DNA of 64,000 nt from Batkoa obscura. Taxonomy: Eukaryota > Entomophthoromycota > Entomophthoromycetes > Entomophthorales > Batkoaceae. The stretch covers positions 62,001 through 126,000 of the forward strand of contig JASVEC010000034.1 of assembly GCA_030770535.1 (NCBI GenBank), in the 5' to 3' direction. Within the stretch, counting starts at the first letter, position 1; the number at the start of each line of letters is the position of its first letter. The notes under the pieces are model-generated. The model ran no database searches and was not told the DNA's origin. It saw nothing but the letters and a program-made list of their open reading frames with translations. Shown here in pieces: positions 33,984 to 44,197 of the stretch. Both the position numbers and the translations under genes were made by a program.

Positions 33984-35354
33984 TTATTTCAGTTCCCCCT
34001 CTGGAAGTTCAAACTCTTGTTCAACTTTTGCTATCTTTTCATCGAACTCAACGATAACTTCAGCAATTTGATGAATGATAATGTTATAAGTGATGGTGAA
34101 TATCTGTAAAACTAACCTAAAATAAAATAATTCATCAGAAGAGAATGAAAATAATTTAACTAAGTGGTCAAATAATAAAATAAAATTGAAGGAAATCATT
34201 AATAGTAAATTACTATTCGTTAATTTTTTATAATGACTAAATTCAATGTTATATATTTTCAATTTGTTTTTGAATAGTAAAAATAATACTATACATAATA
34301 ATATAGCGAAGTTTACTATAATTAACACCAAATCGAATATTACTAAACTATTGAACCATGAAGCATTGATATTGATGTAACTTAAAAGATATGATAAAAG
34401 AACCAATCTTATAATAATAGTAATAAAATAGGTTGAGTAGATTAATATAATTATCAAATTAGTTAGCTTCCTTATTGACATATGATTCAATAATAAAACC
34501 GAGTTAATCCAATGATACAATGACCAAAATGTAGATAGAGTAGCTAATAATAAAATTGATGAGTTATAAAATGTTATAATTATATAGTCAGCTTCTAATG
34601 CGTGAATAAGTAATTCACCACCATGTTGTAAAATACCAATAATTAGTAAAGTGATTGATAATTTAGCAAATAATTTATGATGAAACATTATCTTTAATGT
34701 TAGTATAATTTGGGATGCAACTACAATAGTTTTTATTACTTTTAAAATCACATCAACGACTCGATGTGATTCAATAAATTTTGGCTCATTCCAGTTGTTA
34801 ACTACGTTATTGTATTTTATAACTTTCACGTTATCTATTTGATTAGTTGATGGTACTAAGATATAACTATGTAAAGGGTCAGGATGAAAAGAGTGATCAT
34901 AAAGACCTAGCTGTGGACTTCCTAATGGCCTTCTATCTCCATCAATTAACATAATCAAAATTGAACCAACATTAGGGTAATTTAAATGTGATAACTGTTC
35001 CCCAATATGATCGATCTCTTCACTATGTATCTTGTAACTGTTGCATTTTATAGTGGGTTGATATAAAAGAGAGGTGTAGTTGTATCTTTGTATCAAATTT
35101 CGCTTTTGGTCAATTTCTTTAATGGTACATGTATTATCATCAATCTCTAACTTCACCAAATACTGTTCACTGTTTTGGTATGGTAAATTAGACTGGAATA
35201 GATTAAGCGATGGTATTTTGGATTCACCAAAGAATATGTCTGACTTTATGAGAGGAATAAAATAGCAATAAAAATATAGCAATAAAAGCATTTTATTAAT
35301 TAGCAGATTGGATTGTTGATCTTTTAAATTTCTTCTCTCTTTATATAATTCCAT
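33984..35354 (-). CDS. seven-transmembrane protein with extracellular N-terminal domain (paralogue 3)
   Basis: The open frame allows 456 aa from 35354. The ATG at 35291 gives a 435-aa protein that begins directly with a signal peptide (MLLLLYFYCYFIPLIKS), as in both paralogues, so I prefer that start. The ectodomain has Cys in NTCTI and IKCNSY and the core NYPNVGSILIMLIDGD..PLGSP. Seven helices follow, with GILQHGGELL at helix 2, TFWSLYHWINSVLLL at helix 3 and LLFDHLVKLFSF at helix 6. The C-terminus is short and acidic (EQEFELPEGE). Closest relative is 31014-32339. Orphan receptor-like protein. Confidence 0.85.
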   Translation of the reverse strand: MELYKERRNLKDQQSNLLINKMLLLLYFYCYFIPLIKSDIFFGESKIPSLNLFQSNLPYQNSEQYLVKLEIDDNTCTIKEIDQKRNLIQRYNYTSLLYQPTIKCNSYKIHSEEIDHIGEQLSHLNYPNVGSILIMLIDGDRRPLGSPQLGLYDHSFHPDPLHSYILVPSTNQIDNVKVIKYNNVVNNWNEPKFIESHRVVDVILKVIKTIVVASQIILTLKIMFHHKLFAKLSITLLIIGILQHGGELLIHALEADYIIITFYNSSILLLATLSTFWSLYHWINSVLLLNHMSIRKLTNLIIILIYSTYFITIIIRLVLLSYLLSYININASWFNSLVIFDLVLIIVNFAILLCIVLFLLFKNKLKIYNIEFSHYKKLTNSNLLLMISFNFILLFDHLVKLFSFSSDELFYFRLVLQIFTITYNIIIHQIAEVIVEFDEKIAKVEQEFELPEGELK

Positions 35355-35963
35355 ATTTAATTTGAGGGTATTTTATCTTAAACATAGTTAAGTCCTTATT
35401 TCCTAATTTGATTAAATTTTTTGAATTATTTTTAGAATAACATTATAGAACGAACAGGCTTGGGCCCCAAGTTTGTATCTACAGTTGTTAGGGACTTTAT
35501 AAATGTTTTTTCTTACTATTATTGACTCTCTTATTCCCTTATATTTCTTTTAGTATTATTGAACTATTGATAAATTTTTAACCTAATATATATTCTCAGA
35601 GATAAAATGGTCAAAATGATAAAACTTCAAAATCAACTAATTCAAACATTAATTGGAAAATTAAATTGGCTAATCTTGAGTTATTAGGTAAGCGGAGAAT
35701 TTAAGTATACCCACCAACCAGTTTATTTGTTTTTCAACCTAAATACTTATTATTGGATTGTTTGAGAGCAACATTAAGGTAGTTTCTGAAACAATTTTTA
35801 TACTTTAAGTGATAAGAGGTAATAGATAGAAAATGCTATTAAAACAAGATCTGAATAGTATACATTTTTATATTGAACAATTTGTATATTTTTATTTTAA
35901 TGTTAATAAACTTAACACGGTATTGGAATGACTTTGCAAATAGCGCAAAGTTCAAATTTATCA

Positions 35964-36068
35964 TATAGGGATGTATTTTTGTATTTAAGAATTTTACTGA
36001 CAATTTTTCCACATAAATAGCGCTTAAAAAATGGAAAAATAATGAAACTAAAAAAAACGGCCTCATAT
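35964..36068 (-). mobile_element. TGGGGATG MITE-like element, copy 18
   Basis: Minus orientation, left TATAGGGATG, right CGGCCTCATAT, centre TAGCGCTTAAAAAATGGAAA intact. Confidence 0.85.
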
Positions 36069-36256
36069 TATTGATATTATGATTTTTTAATACCATTAAA
36101 TTATTATTTGAAACAAATAAAATTCCAAAAAATGCTTTAAATATTTATATAGATTACTAATTTATATTATAGTTTATAATAGTTGAACAATGCTCTTTAA
36201 TATTAAAACTAATTGATTTCTACAGTTTGAAGAATTAAAACTATCAGAAATAAAAA

Positions 36257-36362
36257 CATGAGAGTGTTTTTTTTGACTTCATTATTTTTTCCATTTTTTA
36301 AGCGCCATTTAAGCGGAAAATTTGTTAGTCAAATTCTTAAACACAAAAATACATCCCCACAT
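36257..36362 (+). mobile_element. TGGGGATG MITE-like element, copy 19
   Basis: Left CATGAGAGTG, right CATCCCCACATG. Opposite in orientation to copy 18, 190 bp away. Confidence 0.85.
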
Positions 36363-37199
36363 GTTTTATTAAAAGCTAAGTTGAGATCTTAATAGTAAGT
36401 AATTCTGTCTCCTTGTCTATTCGGGTTCTTCTATTCATATCTCTTTGCCTGTCAGTTAATTAGTTAATATTATTTTTACCAATGATAAAATACTCTGGAG
36501 TTCTCTCTTTCAAGGTTTTCTGATAATAATAATAAGTAATAACATTTATATTTATGAGAACTTGTAGCTGACGCTTTTATGCAATTTTCCATTATTAAAA
36601 ACATATTAAGTTTTACTCTCATATCAAAAATACAAAAGCAGGAGTAGTCATCTTGTTTAATAAAAAGATCTATACGGACTAACTCATTTCAGCTCTTTGT
36701 CCACTTTTTAGGCAGCTTAGAACGTCCAAAAATCATTAACCAAATCCTTGAATAAAAAACGACCACTAATACTCTAACTACAAAACTAATACTATTATTA
36801 AGCCTGTATGACAGTTTCTTATTTTTAATTTATAGATCGTCAGGTTTATATAAAAATAATTCTGAAAATAGAAAACATTAGCCATATCTATCTGTTAACA
36901 GATTTAAAGCCATTACAAAAGTTAATCACTGATAAAATTTCTCCGAGTTCTTATACTGTTAATACCCTTGAAGTTGGGGAAGCCACGAGAGTGTTACCTT
37001 CGCATATTATTAATCATCTCATCTTCTTTTTTTCGTAATAGTAAATTACTCATATATACTTGTTTTCTTTTTTATATTGAAGAGCTATTAGCCATTTGCT
37101 AAATTCTTCAATTACAATTAATTACATAATCTATTTGGAAAGTTTGGCTGTTTAATAATATAAATAAAAGGCAAATCTTTACTTTTTCTTATTTTTTAA

Positions 37200-38675
37200 A
37201 TGAAATTAACAGAGTTGCCTACCGAAGTAATAGCTCAAATATTATCTGAGTTACATGACATAAAGGATTTATATAACTGTTTATTGACGTGTAAATTATT
37301 AAATAATGTAGCCAAAGTTGAGGAGATATGGAAAGAAAGGATAAGGCGAGACTACAATTTGTTATCTTATGTATCTGAACAGAGTCCGATATTTCGTAAA
37401 AGTAAGTTTAAGCAACTTTACAGAGCTCTTTCAAATCCAGAAGTATTTGTATGGGGATCAACAGATAATGGAAGAAGTGGAATACCTTACCAAGCACTTG
37501 ATAAAGTTAACGCTGTATATAATGAATTACATACACCTTACTGGTTAAAACAAATGTCTAGTAAAGGAATTTCGAATATTGTTTGTGGGGGTTCAATGAT
37601 GATTGCTTTAACTTGTGATGGTAAAATATACTTTTGGGGCACCTTCAATAGCAATTTGTTTCAAAGACCATACAATCGACAGGTAGATACGCCTGTTGAA
37701 TTAAATGTATTTCCAAAGCATAAAGAAATAGCTACAATTTGTTCTGGTAGATCCCACATATTAGTTTCATCACAAGACAGTTGTATATATCAGTTTAATA
37801 ATCCAGATACTGATGCTTGCTTGGTGCAGTTTTTAGATGTAGCTACCCATTCCACTATTCAAATAGCAGCTGGATCAGACTTTAATTTAGTATTGACTAA
37901 AGAGTCAAAAATTTATTATTGGAATTATGTTTATAACAAAAAAACTGTAGCATATTTTGAGCTTGTATATACTTTAAATGAAAATGAAAAGTTTATTAAG
38001 ATAGCAGCAGGTGATAAATTTAGTTTAGCACTGACAAACCAAGGCCGAGTTATTTATTGGTCAAATTTTCAACTTAAAGAGCTAGGGAACGAACCTACAA
38101 ATGGGCCTATAAATGAATTGAGTTTGGCTTATCATGATAGTTTAGATGGTAAAGTGTTGAATCAAGTGGCCCATTTCAAAGTTAGACATATCATCGCTCA
38201 GTTTGAAAACTTTGCTGTGTTTTCAGAAAACCAAGAGTTATGGACTGGTAAAATAAGGGGTGAAAACGGGGATCAAGAGGGTGAAGAGTATTTATCTATT
38301 GAAATCAATTTGCGTGAAGACTTAGGTAAAGGTAAGCCAATTCAAGTTAGTTTTGGTGACTGGCACACCGCCGTGCTTATGGAGGAAGGCAGACTATATA
38401 CGTGGGGTGAACATGGACTTGGGCATGGGCAACCTACTAACAGATTCGACCCTATTAATGTAACAGAGCCTACTTTAGTATCCTATTTTGGGGATGACTA
38501 TTTCGTATTTTATACAGCTTGTGCAGGCTGGCATACAGCTGCACTTGCAGTCAACCTCTCTGATTTAAATGCCATTCCTCCAGAGTATCCTATCCATCAA
38601 AGACCTAGACCTAGGAGATTGATGCATCAAGCGGTGGAAATTGAAGGTGACTTTGTGCCATTTGATTTCCAATAA
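37200..38675 (+). CDS. F-box and RCC1-repeat protein (Saf1-like), copy A
   Basis: 491 aa, intron-less. Residues 1-50 form an F-box (LPTEVIAQILSEL..., then LLTCKLLN...WKERIRRDY) that would bind Skp1 in an SCF ubiquitin ligase. From about residue 82 the protein is an RCC1-type propeller, with repeats marked by VFVWGSTDNGRSGIP, IYFWGTFN, IYYWNY, VIYWSNF and LYTWGEHGLGHG, which would present the substrate. The C-terminal block (AGWHTAALAVNL) matches fungal SCF-associated factor 1-type proteins; no yeast orthologue is asserted. The ~85 bp before the ATG, codons 1-97, codons 258-294 and the last ~180 codons plus ~160 bp of 3' flank are identical, or nearly so, to the gene at 39808. Codons 98-257 differ heavily. 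It is the first of a tandem pair; a third copy at 53541-54350 is dead. Confidence 0.9.
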   Translation: MKLTELPTEVIAQILSELHDIKDLYNCLLTCKLLNNVAKVEEIWKERIRRDYNLLSYVSEQSPIFRKSKFKQLYRALSNPEVFVWGSTDNGRSGIPYQALDKVNAVYNELHTPYWLKQMSSKGISNIVCGGSMMIALTCDGKIYFWGTFNSNLFQRPYNRQVDTPVELNVFPKHKEIATICSGRSHILVSSQDSCIYQFNNPDTDACLVQFLDVATHSTIQIAAGSDFNLVLTKESKIYYWNYVYNKKTVAYFELVYTLNENEKFIKIAAGDKFSLALTNQGRVIYWSNFQLKELGNEPTNGPINELSLAYHDSLDGKVLNQVAHFKVRHIIAQFENFAVFSENQELWTGKIRGENGDQEGEEYLSIEINLREDLGKGKPIQVSFGDWHTAVLMEEGRLYTWGEHGLGHGQPTNRFDPINVTEPTLVSYFGDDYFVFYTACAGWHTAALAVNLSDLNAIPPEYPIHQRPRPRRLMHQAVEIEGDFVPFDFQ

Positions 38676-39807
38676 ATTATCCAAAGTATACTAAAATTTA
38701 GCCAAATCGAACTTTTGTAAATAAATGATTAAATCTGAGTCAGAATATTTGAAATATAGTTTTATATTCAATAGTTTAATTATGATGCTTTTTAAAATAA
38801 CTCAGTAAGGCAAGCAATAAATAGCATACCAGAATAATACGTTTATTAACAATAAAATATCCATATTAGATAAATATTTTGAGTTTTTAGCAATGATAGA
38901 GTTTTGTTAACCCTTCCCACATTATTTCAATTTAACAACCGTTGCAACTATTTTAAAATCTAATTAATTGCTTATATAGAAAAATAATTATTTAAAACTC
39001 AGCTAGAATACAAGAACCAGGCTTCAAATATCGACTATAAGAACTTAATTATTAAAATACCGTTAAAGTATTTGTAAAAGAGTTGCAACAGCTGAAATTT
39101 CGAAAACTGGTCTAATAATTTAGCTAACATACATTGTGCTTGAGAGACACTCCTAGTGGATTAGAAAAGTAAACTTTGGTATCTAAGAGGCACTTCCTGT
39201 AGGTAAGTAGCAAAAAAACATCAGGCCTTGATTTCATACCAGAGATACGAAGATGGCGATGACCATATTATTTAATAAAAGGTTTATACAGAATTATCAC
39301 CTCAACTTCTCATCCACTTTTAAGTGCTTAAAATATTTAAAATAGGCCAAATCCTAGTCAAAAAACATACCAACGTAGTATATAAATATGAAAACCAGAA
39401 ATGACGTGCTTACATTTATATCGAAATCTCTATTTTTTACGAAATATCTGATCAAACTTGTACTGAAGCTAATACTGAAAGTAAAATATCAATCAATTCT
39501 ATCTGAAAATAACATACAGATCAAACTCTATATATGGCATTTGTAATAAATAAACTTTCCCTCTACTCATATCGTATCAATGATCCTCGAGTTGAGCAAA
39601 TCACAAGAAGAGTATCACCTTTGTATCTTAGTAACTACTCCCCCTTCTTTGATATTTTAAATTATTCCTATATTACTATTTTATTTCATAAAACATCAGC
39701 TATTTGCCACATTCCATAATTACGATTAATTACGTAATCTATTTGGAAAGTTTGGCTGTTTAATAATATAAATAAAAGGCAAATCTTTACTTTTTCTTAT
39801 TTTTTAA
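38676..39807. other. spacer between tandem F-box genes
   Basis: Starts with a ~160-bp 3' flank identical to that after the second gene and ends with an ~80-bp promoter segment nearly identical to that before the first gene. The middle (about 39250-39720) is a diverged duplicate of 36640-37120. No gene; an ORF at 39534-39719 is unconvincing. Confidence 0.7.
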
Positions 39808-41280
39808 ATGAAATTAACAGAGTTGCCTACCGAAGTAATAGCTCAAATATTATCTGAGTTACATGACATAAAGGATTTATATAACTGTTTATTGACGTGT
39901 AAATTATTAAATAATGTAGCCAAAGTTGAGGAGATATGGAAAGAAAGGATAAGGCGAGACTACAATTTGTTATCTTATGTATCTGAACAGAGTCCGATAT
40001 TTCGTAAAAGTAAGTTTAAGCAACTTTACAGAGCTCTTTCAAATCCAGAAGTATTTGTATGGGGATCAACAGATAATGGAAGAAGTGGAATACCTTATCA
40101 AACACTTTATGATATAGATGTTATGTATAGTGAGTTACATTCTCCTTATTGGTTAAAAGAAATGTCAAAAAAAGGGGTTTCAAATATTGTATGTGGAGGA
40201 TTTATGATGCTAGCATTGACTCATGACAAAAAGGTATATTTTTGGGGTACATTCAATGGTTCAGTTTATGCATCTCCATACAATAAACAAATAGATACAC
40301 CTATTCAATTGAATGTATTCCCAAGTAATAAAAAAATTGAACAGTTAAGCTCAGGAAGATATCACGCATTGGCACTAACAGAAGATGGTTTAGTTTATCA
40401 GATAGATAACCCAGATACGCTTGCTTGCTCAATTGAATTCTCGAATGATAACAGCCTGATCATACAAATAGCAGCTGGTTTTAATTCCAATTTAGTATTG
40501 ACTAAAGATCATAAGGTATATTATTGGAATTATGAATATAGTATCAAAAGTAAAAGCTACTTTGAGCTTGTGTATGCTTTAAATGAAAATGAAAAGTTTA
40601 TTAAGATAGCAGCAGGTGATAAATTTAGTTTAGCACTGACAAACCAAGGCCGAGTTATTTATTGGTCAAATTTTCAACTTAAAGAGCCCGAAACTGAAAG
40701 TATAGATGAACCAGCAAGTAAGTGGAGTTTAGCCTATCATAATAGTTTAGATGGTAAAGTGTTGAATCAAGTGGCCCATTTCAAAGTTAGACATATCATC
40801 GCTCAGTTTGAAAACTTTGCTGTGTTTTCAGAAAACCAAGAGTTATGGACTGGTAAAATAAGGGGTGAAAACGGGGATCAAGAGGGTGAAGAGTATTTAT
40901 CTATTGAAATCAATTTGCGTGAAGACTTAGGTAAAGGTAAGCCAATTCAAGTTAGTTTTGGTGACTGGCACACCGCCGTGCTTATGGAGGAAGGCAGACT
41001 ATATACGTGGGGTGAACATGGACTTGGGCATGGGCAACCTACTAACAGATTCGACCCTATTAATGTAACAGAGCCTACTTTAGTATCCTATTTTGGGGAT
41101 GACTATTTCGTATTTTATACAGCTTGTGCAGGCTGGCATACAGCTGCACTTGCAGTCAACCTCTCTGATTTAAATGCCATTCCTCCAGAGTATCCTATCC
41201 ATCAAAGACCTAGACCTAGGAGATTGATGCATCAAGCGGTGGAAATTGAAGGTGACTTTGTGCCATTTGATTTCCAATAA
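39808..41280 (+). CDS. F-box and RCC1-repeat protein (Saf1-like), copy B
   Basis: 490 aa, same architecture as copy A: F-box at 1-50, then an RCC1-type propeller. It is one codon shorter in the variable middle. Residues about 98-257 (for example YQTLYDIDVMYSELHSPYWL and CSGRYHALALTEDGLVYQ-like strands) differ from copy A at most silent sites and many amino acids, yet retain the blade pattern WG and W-N-Y, so the section is under constraint rather than decaying. The segment between VIYWSNFQLKE and DSLDGK also differs. The rest is identical by eye. It is probably another SCF adaptor with a different target surface; the substrate is unknown. Confidence 0.9.
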   Translation: MKLTELPTEVIAQILSELHDIKDLYNCLLTCKLLNNVAKVEEIWKERIRRDYNLLSYVSEQSPIFRKSKFKQLYRALSNPEVFVWGSTDNGRSGIPYQTLYDIDVMYSELHSPYWLKEMSKKGVSNIVCGGFMMLALTHDKKVYFWGTFNGSVYASPYNKQIDTPIQLNVFPSNKKIEQLSSGRYHALALTEDGLVYQIDNPDTLACSIEFSNDNSLIIQIAAGFNSNLVLTKDHKVYYWNYEYSIKSKSYFELVYALNENEKFIKIAAGDKFSLALTNQGRVIYWSNFQLKEPETESIDEPASKWSLAYHNSLDGKVLNQVAHFKVRHIIAQFENFAVFSENQELWTGKIRGENGDQEGEEYLSIEINLREDLGKGKPIQVSFGDWHTAVLMEEGRLYTWGEHGLGHGQPTNRFDPINVTEPTLVSYFGDDYFVFYTACAGWHTAALAVNLSDLNAIPPEYPIHQRPRPRRLMHQAVEIEGDFVPFDFQ

Positions 41281-41771
41281 ATTATCCAAAGTATACTAAA
41301 ATTTAGCCAAATCGAACTTTTGTAAATAAATGATTAAATCTGAGTCAGAATATTTGAAATATAGTTTTATATTCAATAGTTTAATTATGATGCTTTTTAA
41401 AATAACTCAGTAAGGCAAGCAATAAATAGCATACCAGAATAGTACGTTTACTAAATAATTGTTTATCATGAATTTTTATTAAGTCTTTTAGTAGTAGTAA
41501 AAATTACTTGTAAAAGAATTTTATTTAGCCTATTTATTAATAAAACTTTAATAACTTGACAACTAAGGCTGACCAATCAAATCAGATTGATCAGTCTTAA
41601 AACCAATAAATCAGCATCAACTAAATGAGATCATAAATTTCCCAAGCTTGGAACTGAAATCCATAAAATTTAATACAATCAAGTAATCAGTAAACACAAA
41701 AAAGTTATAAGATTTCTTCATAAGATAATTAATATCAGTTCAGCTTTCCATTAACAACTACAATAGTAACA
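41281..41771. other. intergenic region before the mitochondrial carrier
   Basis: The first ~160 bp are shared with the 3' flank of copy A. The remainder is the promoter of the carrier gene, with two CCAAT sequences (41573 and 41603). Confidence 0.65.
41573..41607 (+). promoter_or_regulatory. paired CCAAT boxes
   Basis: Two CCAAT pentamers, 30 bp apart and about 165-200 bp upstream of the carrier start codon. CCAAT is the binding site of the Hap2/3/5 complex, which in yeasts controls respiratory genes, so the position suits a mitochondrial carrier. Two short motifs can also arise by chance. Confidence 0.3.
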
Positions 41772-42851
41772 ATGGGCGCTTCAATAATATCCATGAATCA
41801 AAACAAGGATCAAAATAATAAAGCAGATTTAACTTTAGAAAAGGATTATAACAAAAAACTAAATGATTTAATTTATAAACATCGAACTGGAATAGCAGCT
41901 GGGAGCAGTGGAATAACTTCCGTATTAGTAGGACACCCATTTGATACATTAAAAACAAGAATGCAAGTAGCCGATCCACCATTAAGTTTGTCACAATGTT
42001 ATAAAGATATAGTAGGACGCTATGGATATTTATCATTGTGGCGAGGGGTAGCTGGACCTTTGTGTGTAGTAAGTTTATTAAAAGGTTTTTCATTTACAAG
42101 TTATGATATGGCATCACGTACTTTAATGCATAAATTTTATGATGTTAATGCAAGTTCCATGTTCAACTCGAAATTAAATAAAGAATGGTTTGATTTGCCT
42201 CATTATTCAAAATACAATGACACCCCATTCTATAAAAAATTACCATTGTTGATGGCTTCAGGCGCTTTCGCTGGAACTTTGACGGTCATGCTTAGTGGCC
42301 CATTGGAATTAATTAAAGTACAAGTTCAACTTGGTAGAAGACAAACTTCGATTCCAGGAAGTGGGGATGCGATAATTAAAAAAAAGAGTGAAGGTATTAT
42401 TAGCTGTGCAAAACGAATTTATAATACAGCAGGTGTAACAGGATTTTATAGAGGAGTATTAGCGCATTTATATAGAGATGGATTCGGTACCGCAATTTAT
42501 TTTGGTGGGTATGAATCATTTAAAACATTAATTAACCAAAGTGGATTATTTTCGTTTGGTTTAACCTCTTTAGTATCAGGCGGTTTAGCAGGCACCCTTT
42601 CTTGGTGTGTATTATTTCCAATCGATGTAGTTAAATCACGATTACAAAAAGAAGCCTTTTTACCAAAACAACATCAAAAATTTGATGGTTCTATTATAAA
42701 GTGTATTAAATTACTCTATCGCACAAATAATAACTTTAAAGTATTTTATGCTGGCCTCCCTCCTACCTTACTTAGAGCATTACCTATCCATGCGCTCAAT
42801 TTTACCATTTATGAAAATGTTATGAAATGGATTGAAGACACTCATCAATAA
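41772..42851 (+). CDS. mitochondrial carrier family (SLC25) protein, carnitine/ornithine/YMC-like group
   Basis: 359 aa, intron-less. It has three tandem carrier modules, each with the PX[DE]XX[KR] signature: PFDTLK (56-61), PLELIK (177-182) and PIDVVK (283-288). Six membrane helices of the inner mitochondrial membrane are expected. The RDGFGTAIYFGGYE stretch (235-248) has the RD...YF..YE pattern of the carnitine, ornithine and YMC1-type carriers, so the substrate is probably a carnitine ester, an amino acid or a keto-acid-like compound; I cannot choose. It is longer than the usual ~300 aa because of a polar N-terminal extension of ~35 residues and an insertion at about 120-155 between the first and second modules. 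Confidence 0.92.
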   Translation: MGASIISMNQNKDQNNKADLTLEKDYNKKLNDLIYKHRTGIAAGSSGITSVLVGHPFDTLKTRMQVADPPLSLSQCYKDIVGRYGYLSLWRGVAGPLCVVSLLKGFSFTSYDMASRTLMHKFYDVNASSMFNSKLNKEWFDLPHYSKYNDTPFYKKLPLLMASGAFAGTLTVMLSGPLELIKVQVQLGRRQTSIPGSGDAIIKKKSEGIISCAKRIYNTAGVTGFYRGVLAHLYRDGFGTAIYFGGYESFKTLINQSGLFSFGLTSLVSGGLAGTLSWCVLFPIDVVKSRLQKEAFLPKQHQKFDGSIIKCIKLLYRTNNNFKVFYAGLPPTLLRALPIHALNFTIYENVMKWIEDTHQ

Positions 42852-43462
42852 GTTTAAATTATAAGTTTATTTAGAGTATCAATAGTTTATGGGTTTTATT
42901 ACAATGTAGTTTATATTTTAAAATCTGCTGAAATGGGTTATAAAAGCATTATTAATATTAACATGCACAATCTATATTATTATTAAGTATTATTGGTTTG
43001 GTCTATAGTTAAGTATAATCATTGCTTTTTATTTAGATTTAATAAACATTTTTAGATTTGGATTTTTGTTTCTATAAATTGATAACTTAAATTCAATTAA
43101 ACTGTACATTGATCTTTAATATATCTTAGTTTTTATAAATTAGTTTATTTAACGTTTTTATTTTTTATATAATTTAAATAGCCCAAACTATAATACAATT
43201 ATATTTAGTAGTTTGTTATTTGAATAAAGATTTTAAAAGTAAACTCTTATTATTTTATTATCCTTCTCCTTGAATGATTTGATAAAAAGGACTTACTGAA
43301 CATCATATATCGCTTTTTCAACTCATAGAACAGTATATAGAATATAAAACATCACCAATTCAATTCCACTACATATTTTCCCCCGATAATCTCATTAAAT
43401 TGAACTTGAAATGATTTGCTAGCCTAGATTACGAATTTCGCTTAATACAAAACTCCAAAACC
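42852..43462. other. intergenic region
   Basis: Holds the 3' end of the carrier transcript and the promoter of the IAH1 gene. Nothing else seen. Confidence 0.7.
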
Positions 43463-44197
43463 TTGTCCCAAAAACTAAAAACTAATTTTCTAACAATTTT
43501 ATACTCAATCATGACCCTCAATCCTCAGTTTTATTTTATTGGTGACTCTTTAACTGAACTTGGATACTCCCTTTCCACCCGAGGTTGGTTACTAAATATC
43601 CAAGAAGCTTACATACGTAAAGTGGATATTATCAATCGAGGTTATTCAGGTTACAACACTACTTGGATAAAGCCTATTATTACCCAAATACTCGAAGAAA
43701 TGTCATCAAAAGATGTTCGATTAGTAACCTTGTTTATTGGAGCTAATGATGCAGTGACTGAAGAAGGTAGTGGACAACATGTGAGTTTAAATGAATATAG
43801 AGAAAATTTATGTTGGATGATTAATGAAATTAGAAAGAAGGTGAGCTTGGCAAAATTAATTTTAATTACACCAACCCCAGTTTATGGAGATGATTGGATT
43901 AAAGATCAACTTTTAAAAGGCTTAGATTACAAATTAGATAGACATAATAATATTATTAAAAAATATGTTGATTGTGTGATGGAAGTTGGTCTTGAGTATG
44001 AGATTCCAACGGTGGACCTTTGGAATAAATTTGATTCAAAAGATACCTCCTTGTTTACAGATGGTCTGCATTTTTCTGTTAAAGGTAATCAAATTCTCTA
44101 TGAGCAGTGGAAAGCTTGTATTGAAAACAATTATCCTGAGTTAGCTGATTCTAATTTACAATTTGTGTACCCTTATTGGAAAGATTATTTGAATTAG
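43463..44197 (+). CDS. IAH1: isoamyl acetate-hydrolysing esterase-type SGNH/GDSL hydrolase
   Basis: Hydrolyses acetate esters such as isoamyl acetate. The family uses a Ser-Asp-His triad, probably in the cytosol. The frame allows 244 aa, but the ATG at 43511 gives a 228-aa protein starting MTLNPQFYFIGDSLTELG. That matches the family, whose GDS motif sits close to the N-terminus, and the extra 16 residues look like leader. Blocks seen: FIGDSLTE (Ser), RGYSGYNT (oxyanion Gly), FIGANDAV (oxyanion Asn) and TDGLHFS (Asp and His). The GQHVSLNEYRENL and TPTPVYGDDW segments are typical of IAH1. No intron. Confidence 0.93.
   Translation: MSQKLKTNFLTILYSIMTLNPQFYFIGDSLTELGYSLSTRGWLLNIQEAYIRKVDIINRGYSGYNTTWIKPIITQILEEMSSKDVRLVTLFIGANDAVTEEGSGQHVSLNEYRENLCWMINEIRKKVSLAKLILITPTPVYGDDWIKDQLLKGLDYKLDRHNNIIKKYVDCVMEVGLEYEIPTVDLWNKFDSKDTSLFTDGLHFSVKGNQILYEQWKACIENNYPELADSNLQFVYPYWKDYLN

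Larger units (their letters stand above)
35355..37199. other. intergenic region with two MITE copies
   Basis: Separates the 7TM gene cluster from the F-box pair and holds the promoters of both flanking genes. MITE copies lie at 35964 and 36257. From about 36640 onward the sequence is a diverged duplicate of the spacer before the second F-box gene (about 39250-39720). No gene seen. Confidence 0.65.
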
